Part shown: positions 20,914-30,092 of the stretch, piece after piece
Layout: each line of letters opens with the position of its first letter
How positions within the stretch are numbered: position 1 is the first letter of the stretch
Source of the DNA: Proteus alimentorum
GTDB lineage: Bacteria; Pseudomonadota; Gammaproteobacteria; Enterobacterales; Enterobacteriaceae
Assembly: GCF_002607735.1 (NCBI RefSeq)
Contig: NZ_NBVR01000031.1
Span: 590,262-654,261, forward strand
Reading direction: 5' to 3'
Length of the DNA: 64,000 bases
Notes under the pieces: generated by a model
The model's database searches: none
Told to the model about the DNA's origin: nothing
Seen by the model: only the letters and a program-made list of their open reading frames with translations
Program-made: the position numbers and the translations under genes

Positions 20914-22296
20914 TTAATTATTCTGACTGACTTGAGGATTTTCAGGCGCTTTCTTCATGCGAGAAATCTTAAATCCAACCCACAAGAACGCAATCCAGAA
21001 TGGCATTAAAATCACTGAAATATTCACTTGTGGCATAAATAAAATAATCACTAAAATCATGCACAAGAAAGCAAGGCAAATATAGTTACCATACGGATAC
21101 CAAAGTGCTTTAAAGAAAGGCTCCACACCCTCTTTCGTTTTTGCCGCTCTGAATTTTAAATTCGCTAAACAGATCATGATCCAGTTAAGTACTAACGTGG
21201 TTACCACCAACGCCATTAATAGCTCTAATGCCTGATCAGGTAATAAGTAGTTAACTAAAATTCCTAATGAAGTCGCAATCGCTGACAATAGTAATGACAC
21301 TACCGGTACACCACGTTTATTAATGCGAGAAAGCGCATGTGGTGCATTACCTTGTTTTGCCAAGCCATAAAGCATACGACTATTAGAATAAACACCACTG
21401 TTATAAACAGACAGTGCAGCTGTTAATACCACCGCATTTAAAATATTTGCGATTAAGAAATTATCCAAATTATGGAAAATCAGAACGAATGGGCTTTCCC
21501 CTTTCACCACTTGAGTCCAAGGATAAAGTGAAAGTAACACCAACAACGAACCGATATAGAAAATTAAAATACGATAAACAACTTGGTTAGTCGCTTTTGG
21601 AATGCTGACTTTAGGATTTTCAGCTTCGGCGGCCGTGATCCCCACCAGCTCAAGTCCCCCAAAAGAGAACATTACAATCGCTAATGCCGACATAAAACCA
21701 GTAAAACCATGAGGGAAAAAACCCAACTCCCATAAATTGCTAACCGAAGCTTGAGGGCCACCATTACCACTTGCCAGTAAGTAGCTCCCAAATAAAATCA
21801 TACCAACAATCGCCAACACTTTAATAATGGCAAACCAGAATTCTGTTTCACCATACATTTTAACGTTAATCAAATTGATTAAGTTGATTGCGACAAAGAA
21901 GATAGCAACGGAAACCCAAACAGGAATATCAGGTAACCAATAATTAATGTATTTACCTGCTGCGGTTAATTCTGCCATACCGACAAGAATAAACATCACC
22001 CAATAGTTCCAGCCAGATAAGAAGCCAGCAAATGGGCTCCAATATTTATTAGCAAAGTGACTAAACGAACCCGCAACTGGCTCTTCGGCAACCATTTCGC
22101 CTAATTGGCGCATGATCATAAACGCAATAAAACCACCAATAGCATATCCTAATATTACTGATGGGCCGGTCATATTAATAGTTTGCGCTATACCAAGAAA
22201 CAGACCTGCGCCGACAGCACCACCCAGCGCAATTAGCTGGATATGTCGATTTTTCAGACCGCGCTTAAGTTCTGTCTGTTGCGACTCTCTCGCCAT
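20914..22296 (-). CDS. aroP: Aromatic amino acid permease AroP (APC family)
   Basis: 460 residues, 12 hydrophobic segments. The N-terminus LKRGLKNRHIQLIALGGAVG and the segment SGNGGPQASVSNLWELGFFPHGFTG resemble E. coli AroP more than PheP. FSFGGLELVGITAAEAENP is the amino-acid-transporter signature near residue 210. Imports Phe, Tyr and Trp with protons. Single gene with AGAGG before the ATG. AroP versus PheP is my judgement from remembered sequences. Confidence 0.82.
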   Translation of the reverse strand: MARESQQTELKRGLKNRHIQLIALGGAVGAGLFLGIAQTINMTGPSVILGYAIGGFIAFMIMRQLGEMVAEEPVAGSFSHFANKYWSPFAGFLSGWNYWVMFILVGMAELTAAGKYINYWLPDIPVWVSVAIFFVAINLINLINVKMYGETEFWFAIIKVLAIVGMILFGSYLLASGNGGPQASVSNLWELGFFPHGFTGFMSALAIVMFSFGGLELVGITAAEAENPKVSIPKATNQVVYRILIFYIGSLLVLLSLYPWTQVVKGESPFVLIFHNLDNFLIANILNAVVLTAALSVYNSGVYSNSRMLYGLAKQGNAPHALSRINKRGVPVVSLLLSAIATSLGILVNYLLPDQALELLMALVVTTLVLNWIMICLANLKFRAAKTKEGVEPFFKALWYPYGNYICLAFLCMILVIILFMPQVNISVILMPFWIAFLWVGFKISRMKKAPENPQVSQNN

Positions 22297-22445
22297 ACAT
22301 CCTCTTCTCTTTATTATTTTATCAACTTAACGTGTAAACTAATATTTACGATTTTGTTTATTTCAAGCCACCATTAAAACACTATTCTGACTTGAATAAC
22401 AAATACATTTTATGCTAGGCGAAAAATAATAAGAAAAGCTATCTT

Positions 22446-22601
22446 TTAGTGATGTTTAGAGGGGAATAATGTGGTAAAACGACAAAGACCTTGTTGGAAA
22501 TCCTCTCCTCGATCGCAAAAATTATCTAAAGCCACAAGATAGAGGCCAAAGGTAATGGCTAATGCAATAATTAAGCTAATAATTATTTTCTTTGCGTTCA
22601 A
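22446..22601 (-). CDS. mgrB: MgrB-like PhoQ-inhibitor small membrane protein
   Basis: 51 residues from a TTG start that has AAGGA 8 bp upstream; upstream ATG (22622) and GTG (22643) lack a ribosome site. Lys-rich cytoplasmic start, one membrane helix (about residues 5-25), then NFCDRGEDFQQGLC: the C-x10-C spacing of E. coli MgrB (CDQDVQFFSGIC, 47 aa), whose periplasmic cysteines form the disulfide needed to restrain the PhoQ kinase. The C-terminus FTTLFPSKHH is longer than in E. coli (INQFIPW). Function is inferred by homology. Too short and with a non-ATG start, so easily missed. Confidence 0.75.
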   Translation of the reverse strand: MNAKKIIISLIIALAITFGLYLVALDNFCDRGEDFQQGLCRFTTLFPSKHH

Positions 22602-22960
22602 TTTAAAATCCTTTAAATACATTTTGTTAGTATGACTTATCACATTATAAGCATTCGCTTAAATACGATAACAAGACAGGGAGTTGTTGTTATAAAATTC
22701 GCATTTAATTATCTCTATGAGTAAATTTAGCATAACTTTCATTATGAAAGGTAAACGCTTCCTCGACAGACTTCAGATAATTTGCATTATTTCGCTCTAA
22801 ACTGTATGTAAAATGACCTTATATTATTTAAGTACACATTTTGCCAACGATTAGAGATAGCTATCCATTAATATGGATTTCTCTGTCTGCCATTTTTTGT
22901 ATAAGATTAGGGAGTTAATTTTGATTTTTACCTTAACTTCATTGATAGAATGGAACTGTA
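22602..22960. other. Divergent mgrB-like / AraC-type regulator spacer
   Basis: 359 bp with promoters for both genes. A TATTTA-N6-TGCTTA pair upstream of the MgrB-like gene recalls a PhoP box but has one base too many between hexamers. A marbox for the downstream regulator was not recognised. Confidence 0.45.
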
Positions 22961-23347
22961 ATGCCACAAGATAATCATCTCGCATTGGTTTGCGCGCTAA
23001 GTAAATGGATTGAGGAGCATTTAGGCCGTGTTATCCATCTTGAAGAGTTGGCGGCTTATTCTGGGTATTCTCTTTGGCACATGCAGAAAATCTTTAAAGA
23101 AGTCACAGGCACCTCTTTAGGAAAGTATATCCGTCAGCGTAGATTGGCTGGCGCTATTCATTTATTACGTACCAGTGAGCGCTCTATCTTCGATATCGCC
23201 CTTGATTTTGGCTTTGGTTCACAATCTCACTTTACTTATATGTTCCGTAAAGAGTATGGCATCACGCCTTTCGACTTTCGGCAAAATCAAGAGATCGTCT
23301 TAGAAACCAAACAACCTTTACATTTACAATCACCTTGTTGTGATTAA
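22961..23347 (+). CDS. AraC/XylS-family activator of the MarA/SoxS/Rob type
   Basis: 128 residues made up of little more than the two helix-turn-helix motifs: HLEELAAYSGYSLWHMQKIFKEVTG (first HTH) and SIFDIALDFGFGSQSHFTYMFRKEYGITPFDFRQ (second HTH). The SLWHMQ and SQSHFTY segments match the base-reading helices of MarA, SoxS, RamA and Rob. Single-domain proteins of this kind activate multidrug-resistance genes from marbox sites. Proteus vulgaris PqrA is a known relative, but I cannot confirm identity. No effector domain, so control would be by its level. Confidence 0.85.
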   Translation: MPQDNHLALVCALSKWIEEHLGRVIHLEELAAYSGYSLWHMQKIFKEVTGTSLGKYIRQRRLAGAIHLLRTSERSIFDIALDFGFGSQSHFTYMFRKEYGITPFDFRQNQEIVLETKQPLHLQSPCCD

Positions 23348-23475
23348 CCCTTCCATTTATGTGACATTATACAGATAGCCTTTAATGTCACATAAATAAT
23401 ACTCAAGCTATGTGATGATAGACCGCTTCGCCCTTCCTTTATCATGATTGCTTTTATTTAATATTGGGGATGCTA

Positions 23476-24282
23476 ATGAGTATTAAGCTTATCGCTATTG
23501 ATTTAGATGGAACCTTGCTTAACAAACAACACGAAATTACGCCAGAAGTAAAACAAGCAGTTCAGCGAGCAAAAGAGGCGGGAGTTAAGATTGTATTAGC
23601 TTCAGGACGCTCCCTTAATGGCATCTCTCCCTATTTAAAAACACTCGGTCTTGATACCTCAGATTGTTATTGCATCAGCAATAATGGTAGCCAAATTCAT
23701 CAAGCAGATAATGGCGAAGTGATCATTCAAGATTTGCTCAATTTTGAAGATTACCTCTATTTTGAAAGCCTCGCTCGTGAGATTGGCGTCCATTTTCACG
23801 TTATCAGCGATAATAAGATTTATACTACCAATAGTCATATTAGCCACTTCACCTGCCAAGAAGCCTTTTTATCTTGGACGCCACTTTATTATCGGCCACT
23901 GAATGAAATGCAAACTGATATGTATTTTAGTAAGTTTATGATTGTTGATGCGCCTGCCGTTTTGGATAATGCCATTCAATATCTTCCTGCTAATATTTAT
24001 CAGCAATACAGCATATTACGTAGCGCCCCTTATTTTATTGAAGTGTTGAACACCAATGTCAATAAAGGGAGCGCGGTTCAAAAAATCGCTGAACACTTGA
24101 AAATCACACCAGAAAAAATCATGTGTATTGGTGATCAAGGTAATGATTTGGCAATGTTAAAATATGCAGGTTTAGGTGTTGCTATGGGAAATGCCCCTGA
24201 AGAAGTGAAGAAAGTCGCTAAATTTGTCACACTTTCTAATGAAGAGCACGGCGTTGCAGTGGCTATCAATAAATTTATTTAA
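23476..24282 (+). CDS. yidA: HAD-family sugar phosphatase YidA
   Basis: 268 residues from the ATG with TGGGGA upstream (MSIKLIAIDLDGTLL); a TTG four codons earlier is not needed. HAD Cof-type hydrolase: motif I DLDGTLL, motif II LASGR, cap domain in the middle, motif III lysine in NKGSAVQKIAE, and motif IV GDQGNDLAML. YidA dephosphorylates sugar phosphates such as alpha-glucose-1-phosphate and erythrose-4-phosphate in vitro. Length and motifs fit YidA (270 aa in E. coli) within a family of paralogs. Confidence 0.82.
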   Translation: MSIKLIAIDLDGTLLNKQHEITPEVKQAVQRAKEAGVKIVLASGRSLNGISPYLKTLGLDTSDCYCISNNGSQIHQADNGEVIIQDLLNFEDYLYFESLAREIGVHFHVISDNKIYTTNSHISHFTCQEAFLSWTPLYYRPLNEMQTDMYFSKFMIVDAPAVLDNAIQYLPANIYQQYSILRSAPYFIEVLNTNVNKGSAVQKIAEHLKITPEKIMCIGDQGNDLAMLKYAGLGVAMGNAPEEVKKVAKFVTLSNEEHGVAVAINKFI

Positions 24283-24584
24283 ACACGATCTTTTTTGTGT
24301 TTTATCGCGAATGTCTACAAAATTATATAGCAATTGTGATCCTTAACAGAGGATCACACTGCTTTTAGACCAAAAATATAGCCTTTTATTATTCTATAAT
24401 TGCTGTTAAATGAGCGTTAAATCCGCCTTTCTTCTTACATATCCTTCAGAATTTGTTACTATCAATTCACTTTTCGTTATTCAAACTGCATTTTCACAAC
24501 ATATTAAGCTGTTAATTAAGCTAAATGTAGAATAACAAATATAAATCATTCATATATTTTCTTCACAGACAGGTAGTTTAAGTT
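24283..24584. other. yidA / brnQ spacer
   Basis: 302 bp. A perfect TGTGATCC / GGATCACA hairpin (24334-24358, loop TTAACAGA, followed by CTGCTTTT) is a likely yidA terminator. The rest is AT-rich and should contain the brnQ promoter. No other feature seen. Confidence 0.55.
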
Positions 24585-25931
24585 ATGCTTTCTACAAAAG
24601 ATATGCTCGTTCTTGGAATGATGGTTTTTGCACTCTTCCTTGGCGCTGGCAATATTATTTTCCCCCCTATGGCGGGTTTTCAATCGGGAACCCTCTGGTT
24701 TAGTACATCTTTAGGTTTCCTCGTTACAGGTGTCTTACTTCCTTTCCTAACCTTAGTTATTGTGGCAATTCGCGGACGTGGTGAGCGCCTTTCTGTTGAT
24801 TTACCTTCATGGGTTGCCGTCATTTTCTGGGTAGCACTGTATTTGATCGTTGGTTCCACTTTTGCGATGCCTCGTGTCACCAATACCGCTTATGAAATGG
24901 GTTTCTTACCCTTAGGGCTTATTGAGAAAAATACCGCAACACATCTAACTTTCGCACTTGTTTTCAATATCACAAGTATGTTCTTTATGCTTAAACAAGG
25001 TACGATGATCAGCGCCATTGGTAAGTTTATGACGCCAGCACTGTTAGTCCTACTGGTCGTTGTGGGCATTGCTGTTGTGGCTAAACCGATTTCCCCAATT
25101 GGTGAACCGACTGGCCTTTATGCGGTAAATGGCTTCTTCTCTGGCTTTATAGATGGTTATCAAACCATGGATGTTCTTTCTGCCATGGCATTTGGTGGTA
25201 TCGTTGCTCGTGCTTTATATACTAAAGGTATTACTGAACCACGCCAGATCGGTTTTATTACTGTAAAAGCAGGCATGATTTCAGTCTTACTGTTAGCAGC
25301 TCTTTATCTGTGCCTTTTCTACTTAGGTGCAACAAGCCACTCTGTTTCTGTTTTTGCTGATCCTGCACTCAATGCGACGAACGGTGGCCAAATTTTCTCA
25401 CGTTATGTTGATGCGTTATTTGGCTCTGTAGGTACTTGGTTGATGGGAGGAATTGTTTTATTAGCCAGTATGACAACACTTGTGGGCGTAACAAGTGCTG
25501 CTGCAGACTACTTTGCGACATTCCATCACCGTTTGGGCTATCGCTTTTGGGTTGTGGTATTTACATTAATGACCACAATCGTATCAACGTTTGGTCTTGA
25601 TACATTATTACGAGTGACTATTCCTGCATTACTCATGATTTATCCAACATCAGTCACATTGGTATTATTGCAATTTATTCGTAATAAATTAAAAGCGCCT
25701 CGCTTTACCTATCGCTTTACAATTGCGATCATTGTCTTAATGAGCCTTTTCGATACATTGAAACAATTGAAGTGGTTAAATGCTGATTTACTGCAATTAT
25801 TTAGCTATATCCCACTGTCTGATTATGGCTTAGGTTGGGTATTACCAGGTGCGATTGCATTTGTCATTTCACTGGTTGTGAGCTTAAACCTTAAAGAAGA
25901 AAATCTTCCAGTAGGAAATACAGCGAAATAA
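24585..25931 (+). CDS. brnQ: Branched-chain amino acid:cation symporter BrnQ (LIVCS)
   Basis: 448 residues, about 12 membrane segments (E. coli BrnQ 439). The N-terminal GMMVFALFLGAGNIIFPPMAG is the family signature. The central GFIDGYQTMDVLSAMAFGGIV is also conserved. Imports Leu, Ile and Val with sodium or protons. Monocistronic, with a strong terminator after it. Confidence 0.92.
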   Translation: MLSTKDMLVLGMMVFALFLGAGNIIFPPMAGFQSGTLWFSTSLGFLVTGVLLPFLTLVIVAIRGRGERLSVDLPSWVAVIFWVALYLIVGSTFAMPRVTNTAYEMGFLPLGLIEKNTATHLTFALVFNITSMFFMLKQGTMISAIGKFMTPALLVLLVVVGIAVVAKPISPIGEPTGLYAVNGFFSGFIDGYQTMDVLSAMAFGGIVARALYTKGITEPRQIGFITVKAGMISVLLLAALYLCLFYLGATSHSVSVFADPALNATNGGQIFSRYVDALFGSVGTWLMGGIVLLASMTTLVGVTSAAADYFATFHHRLGYRFWVVVFTLMTTIVSTFGLDTLLRVTIPALLMIYPTSVTLVLLQFIRNKLKAPRFTYRFTIAIIVLMSLFDTLKQLKWLNADLLQLFSYIPLSDYGLGWVLPGAIAFVISLVVSLNLKEENLPVGNTAK

Positions 25932-25975
25932 CCCGCATATATCACCTAATTTGTAATGCTGATTATAAGTTGATA

Positions 25976-26015
25976 AAAAAAGCGTATTCCAAATTTTATA
26001 TTGGAGACGCTTTTT
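25976..26015. terminator. Terminator of brnQ
   Basis: AAAAAGCGT-A-TTCCAA paired with TTGGA-G-ACGCTTTTT, loop ATTTTATA. The convergent amiD ends at 26073, so it may serve both. Confidence 0.85.
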
Positions 26016-26072
26016 GCTTTTCTATTACCTGCATTTTTACTATCTATTCAGTACAGCTCATCATAGGAAACT

Positions 26073-26912
26073 TTAAGTTCGATATTTCTCAATCAATGCC
26101 CTTAAAATTGCTTCTGATTGAGCATCAGGGATCCCATTTGCTTTGCTCGCCCTAAAATGCATTTGGAAGGCCTTCACGACTTTTTGTGCATTATTATCTA
26201 ATATGCCATTTGTTGGTGTTTGATAACCATATTGCTGTAATAACTTTTGGAAATTTGCGATATCAACCGGCTCTGAAGGATCTCTACCTGCCAAATAAGT
26301 TTGTACTAACTTCTTATCAGGCCAAGCACCTATTCCTTGGCTAGCTAATCTTTCCCAAGGAAATAAAGGCCCCGGATCGACTTTTCTGAGAGGTGCAATA
26401 TCACTGTGACCCAAAACATTTTGAGGTTCGATATCATAACGTTCAATAATATCTTTCATTACCACTGAAATAGTCACGATTTGATCGGCAGTATAAGAAT
26501 ACCAATACCTAAACTTACCATTATCACGGTAACCGAGATTAACTATCTCAATCCCAATAGAACAATTATTGAGGTGAGTTGTGTCTCCCCACTGACTAAT
26601 ACCCGCATGCCACGCAATTTCGCTTTCATCCACTAGTGAAGTAATCACTGGTTTTCCATCAATAGATGAGGGATGTGTAGGGATCAAATAATGGCTACTA
26701 ACTCGCCCTCCCGTAAGCACTTTAAGTGAGCGTTCATCATCTAGTGCGGTATAGTGCATCACCAAATATTTTACACAATCATTTGCTTCCTGCTTATTAG
26801 GAATAACTTTAGCTATATATTCCCCTCGATCAATAAATGCTGGTTGCTTAGCACAACTGGTTAAGAGGCTTATTGCAATAAGTAATCCTATATAATACCG
26901 ACTAGACCTCAT
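26073..26912 (-). CDS. amiD: N-acetylmuramoyl-L-alanine amidase AmiD, lipoprotein
   Basis: 279 residues from the internal ATG (MRSSRYY) that gives a proper lipoprotein signal peptide; the longer frame adds nine residues before it. Lipobox LLTSC at about residues 15-19. Amidase_2 domain: YLVMHYTALDD (zinc His), WHAG and GHSDIAPLRKVDPGPLFPW (zinc His and substrate loop). A C-terminal peptidoglycan-binding helical domain follows (about 200-270). Zinc amidase in the outer membrane that cleaves the amide between MurNAc and L-Ala, including on anhydro-muropeptides. Confidence 0.9.
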   Translation of the reverse strand: MRSSRYYIGLLIAISLLTSCAKQPAFIDRGEYIAKVIPNKQEANDCVKYLVMHYTALDDERSLKVLTGGRVSSHYLIPTHPSSIDGKPVITSLVDESEIAWHAGISQWGDTTHLNNCSIGIEIVNLGYRDNGKFRYWYSYTADQIVTISVVMKDIIERYDIEPQNVLGHSDIAPLRKVDPGPLFPWERLASQGIGAWPDKKLVQTYLAGRDPSEPVDIANFQKLLQQYGYQTPTNGILDNNAQKVVKAFQMHFRASKANGIPDAQSEAILRALIEKYRT

Positions 26913-26953
26913 TTCTGATCCTTGATTGATTATTCCCAAAGTTAAATTGTAAT

Positions 26954-26986
26954 AAAAAAACCCATATTAAAAAATATAGGTTTTGA
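26954..26986 (-). terminator. Terminator of the AGCS symporter gene
   Basis: On the minus strand AAAACCTATATT, loop, AATATGGGTTTTTTT. It lies between the symporter stop (27012) and amiD, so the two are probably separate transcripts. Confidence 0.75.
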
Positions 26987-27011
26987 ATTTTGACGCTTTT
27001 TTATTATTGCT

Positions 27012-28484
27012 TTAGTTATTGCTCACTTTTTCACATCGGACTAAAGGTTCATCAGGAACCATATTCTCATCCCAAATTCCTTCTTCAATGTCATCTTGCA
27101 ACTCTGGATATTGGCGAATATCAAATGTAGGCAATAAGCCAGCTTGTCGTTGTTGGTTATAATCTTTAACTAATTTTAAGGCGACACCAGAAAGCAAGAT
27201 GATTGCGATTAAATTAGTCATTGCCATTAATCCCATTGAGAGATCGGCCATTTTCCAAACAAGAGGCATATCCGCTAAAGCGCCAAACATCACCATGGCT
27301 AATACCGCTGAACGTAAAAGAAATAGCCCTGTTGTGTGATTACGTCCAAGGAAAATCATATTACTTTCAGCATAAGCATAATTAGCAATAATAGAGGTAA
27401 AAGCGAAGAAGAAAATTGCAATCGCAATAAAGGTACTCCCCCAACCTCCCACACTAGATGACAATGCCAATTGTGTTAATTGAATACCGTTAATACCTTC
27501 CGGATAACTGTCGAGTACCCCAGATGATAAGATGATCACCGCAGTGGCACTACAAATCACCAAGGTATCCATAAAAACACCTAGCATTTGGATATAACCT
27601 TGAGAGGCAGGATGTGGCGGATATGGTGTTGCGGAAGCTGCAGCATTAGGTGCCGATCCCATACCCGCCTCATTAGAAAAGAGACCCCGCTGAATACCTT
27701 GCGTCATCGCTTGACTGATACCATAACCAATCGCACCAGCTGCAGCCTCTTGTAATCCAAAGGCACTCTTAAAGATTAAAATGAAAACTTCAGGTAGACG
27801 TTCAATATGATCTGCAACAACCCAAAACGCTAATAATAAATAAGCCATTGCCATAATAGGAACAACTAACTCAGCAACTCGTGCAATCCAACGCAGGCCA
27901 CCAAAAATAATAAACCCGCTAGTTAGTACTAAAAAGATCCCCACATAGAGTGGATCAAAATTAAAGGCAGAAGCAGTGGCTTGAGCAATAGAATTGGCTT
28001 GAACGGCATTAAAAACTAAACCAAAGGCAATAATTAAGAAAATGGCGAAGAGAACTCCCATCCAGCGCATTTTCAGTCCTTTCGTCATATAATAAGCAGG
28101 ACCACCACGGTAATTACCATCATCATCTTTTGTTTTATAAAGCTGCGCTAATGTACTTTCTATTAATGATGTCGCCATACCAATTAAAGCAACTACCCAC
28201 ATCCAAAAAATAGCACCTGGGCCGCCTGCTGTTAAAGCAATCGCAACTCCCGTCAAGTTTCCAGTACCTACACGCGCAGCCAAACTGGTGCATAATGCCT
28301 GAAAGGAAGATATCCCTGATTTATCTGACTTATGACTATTTTTTAAAATAGAGAACATATGACTAAAATGTCGGATTTGTATAAATCCGGTACGGATAGT
28401 AAAGTAAATACCTACGCCAAGAAGTAAGTAGATAAGAACATATCCCCATAAAATATTATTCGCAAAGTTTATTAGCCCTGTCAA
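27012..28484 (-). CDS. Sodium:alanine/glycine symporter (AGCS family)
   Basis: 490 residues, about 10-11 membrane segments. RVGTGNLTGVAIALTAGGPGAIFWMWV near residue 70 and GIQRGLFSNEAGMGSAPNAAA near residue 265 are the strong AGCS signatures. Family members (AlsT, DagA, YaaJ) take up alanine or glycine with sodium. E. coli has YaaJ; several paralogs exist in Proteus, so I give no symbol. An imperfect inverted repeat lies 150 bp upstream. Confidence 0.88.
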   Translation of the reverse strand: MTGLINFANNILWGYVLIYLLLGVGIYFTIRTGFIQIRHFSHMFSILKNSHKSDKSGISSFQALCTSLAARVGTGNLTGVAIALTAGGPGAIFWMWVVALIGMATSLIESTLAQLYKTKDDDGNYRGGPAYYMTKGLKMRWMGVLFAIFLIIAFGLVFNAVQANSIAQATASAFNFDPLYVGIFLVLTSGFIIFGGLRWIARVAELVVPIMAMAYLLLAFWVVADHIERLPEVFILIFKSAFGLQEAAAGAIGYGISQAMTQGIQRGLFSNEAGMGSAPNAAASATPYPPHPASQGYIQMLGVFMDTLVICSATAVIILSSGVLDSYPEGINGIQLTQLALSSSVGGWGSTFIAIAIFFFAFTSIIANYAYAESNMIFLGRNHTTGLFLLRSAVLAMVMFGALADMPLVWKMADLSMGLMAMTNLIAIILLSGVALKLVKDYNQQRQAGLLPTFDIRQYPELQDDIEEGIWDENMVPDEPLVRCEKVSNN

Positions 28485-29295
28485 ATCAATCCCCTTATAT
28501 AATAACGTATATAACCTATCCTTACATCGCTATTGAAATAAAAAAGTAAGCAGATATCGTGTAATTGAGTCAATTACTGTTCCGAATCTATCTTAAAGTA
28601 ATATCAAAGATTACTGTGTGAAAAGCGAACCAAATGTAACACAATAATGTGTGACATGTATATTTTTTGTTTATTTTTTTACATTTTATTATTTTAATTT
28701 AATTATCTAGTTAACTAAAATAAACAATATTGAAAAATAAAAAAACCATATATATCATTAGGATAAATAATTATTTCTTTATTTCATTGACTCGAAAAAG
28801 TAAAGTAAATACTTTAGTCATTAAGTTAATCAGTTATTTTAGAAAAAATAACAAACAGATTAAAAAAACATCAACCAATAATCTTGTCTATTTATCTAAA
28901 ATAAGATTTAAATGAACTATTAAAGTGATTAATTAAGATGTTTTTTAATATCTAATTTAACATTGCAGTAATTAACATTTAGAAATAAAGATTTTTACAA
29001 TAATTAACAATGAATATTTTATATTGTCACATCAATAAAATGCTTTACTATTAATAAGATATTAAAATAAGAAAAAAACAAACTTTACATTTTATTTTAT
29101 CACACGCCTATAATGCATTAATTCTAACATGATTTTTGATCTTTCATTTTTAAGAATACGGTTGATTGATTTCTTTTCTCTTTTTTATTCACTTACTATT
29201 CATTAATAACCTTATTCTTTTCTGAACATTAATTAAAGTTTAATAAAAATTTATTTCATATTAATAAAAAAATGTAGAATCACGTAAGTTTACCT
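28485..29295. other. AT-rich long spacer, left part
   Basis: About 800 bp, extremely AT-rich, with a 61-codon Lys/Ile/Asn-rich frame (28730-28915) that lacks a ribosome site and looks like chance. At 28635-28656 there is an inverted repeat TGTAACACA-ATAA-TGTGTGACA (8 of 9 paired) that could be an operator for the AGCS gene. No other gene seen. Confidence 0.5.
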
Positions 29296-29325
29296 ATTAA
29301 CCATTTGGTTAATTTTATTTATACT
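29296..29325 (+). promoter_or_regulatory. Promoter with overlapping palindrome for the ArcZ-like RNA
   Basis: -35 TTAACC (29297-29302), exact 17-bp spacer, -10 TATACT (29320-29325). An 8+2+8 perfect palindrome ATTAACCA-TT-TGGTTAAT (29296-29313) covers the -35 and the upstream half of the spacer, as a repressor operator would. Predicted start 29331-29333. The binding protein is unknown. Confidence 0.6.
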
Positions 29326-29330
29326 ATGTT

Positions 29331-29384
29331 TTTCCCTGGTGTTGTATTAATTTTCGCCCTGTTTCCCCAACAGGGCATTTTTTT
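29331..29384 (+). ncRNA. ArcZ-like Hfq-type small RNA (short primary form)
   Basis: TTTCCCTGGTGTTG (29331-29344) is the deeply conserved seed of ArcZ (the 3' processed form that pairs with rpoS, flhDC and other mRNAs). It is followed by an AT-rich linker (TATTAATTTTC), a perfect 8-bp terminator stem GCCCTGTT-TCCCC-AACAGGGC, then A and seven T residues. Total about 54 nt, close to processed E. coli ArcZ (about 55 nt). Unlike E. coli ArcZ it is not beside arcB and appears to be transcribed straight from the seed, with no 5' precursor. It may be this genus's ArcZ or a second RNA using the same seed. Confidence 0.7.
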
Positions 29385-29825
29385 ATCTCAATATTTCAGC
29401 GCCTTACCATAAACCATTGTCAAATAATGCAAAATAAAAATACATAGAATATCTCATCGATAAATTAACATTATTTACCTATTTCTAATGCAAAATCTCC
29501 CTCTTCTTTCATTGATCTAAATCAAATTAAACATTCATATTATTTACTCTTTTTATAGGTAAACAGCTTTTCTCTCTATTTTAAAATTTATTTAATCCGA
29601 CTTGAAAATGCTCGTTTTATCATTATCTTTATTTGAATTACCCATAAAGTGGTATAACAATTAAAGAGGAATAAATTTTTATTGTTATATTTAATGGCAT
29701 TGATTAAAAATCGAACCAAATAAAGTACATCATTTTTACTATACATTAATGACTAATATCTTTATTTGCTTGCATTAATAAGCATGCTCTTTTACCTTAC
29801 TTATATTGTTATAGAGGGAAAGATA
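29385..29825. other. AT-rich spacer, right part
   Basis: About 440 bp between the small RNA and the small unknown gene, AT-rich, no open frame or repeat recognised. Holds the promoter of the gene at 29826. Confidence 0.55.
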
Positions 29826-30059
29826 ATGAGTTATAACCTTTCAGAATTAACACAAGAAGAAAAAGATAAACTAAATATAAGCTTAGCGGCTTCAGGCGTT
29901 GCTTTTAAAGAGCGCTATAACATGCCTGTTGTCGCAGATGCTGTTTTAAGAGAACAACCTCAAGCTTTTCAAGCCTTCTTTCAAGAAAGGCTGGTATTTT
30001 ATCGTGCAAGAAGCCAACACTATTCTCGTTTACCCTATGAACCATCGGTAAAAAAATAG
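29826..30059 (+). CDS. Small hypothetical protein with a degenerate paralog at 62.6 kb
   Basis: 77 residues from the ATG preceded by GGGAAAG; an earlier frame start at 29766 has no ribosome site. Soluble, charged, mainly helical: [27 protein letters not shown], then [27 protein letters not shown]. Not recognised. A broken copy with about half identical residues is at 62613-62843, so it belongs to a small multi-copy family in this genome, one member of which lies in the mobile region. Confidence 0.75.
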   Translation: MSYNLSELTQEEKDKLNISLAASGVAFKERYNMPVVADAVLREQPQAFQAFFQERLVFYRARSQHYSRLPYEPSVKK

Positions 30060-30092
30060 TCAAACACTCTCCGTGATTTTGATAATAGTAAA

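Noticed and set aside
22616..22660. Possible PhoP box before the MgrB-like gene
   Set aside because: The hexamers TATTTA and TGCTTA are 6 bp apart rather than 5 and both deviate from (T/G)GTTTA.
28730..28915. 61-codon open frame in the AT-rich spacer
   Set aside because: No ribosome site; composition (Lys, Ile, Asn) is what random AT-rich DNA would give.
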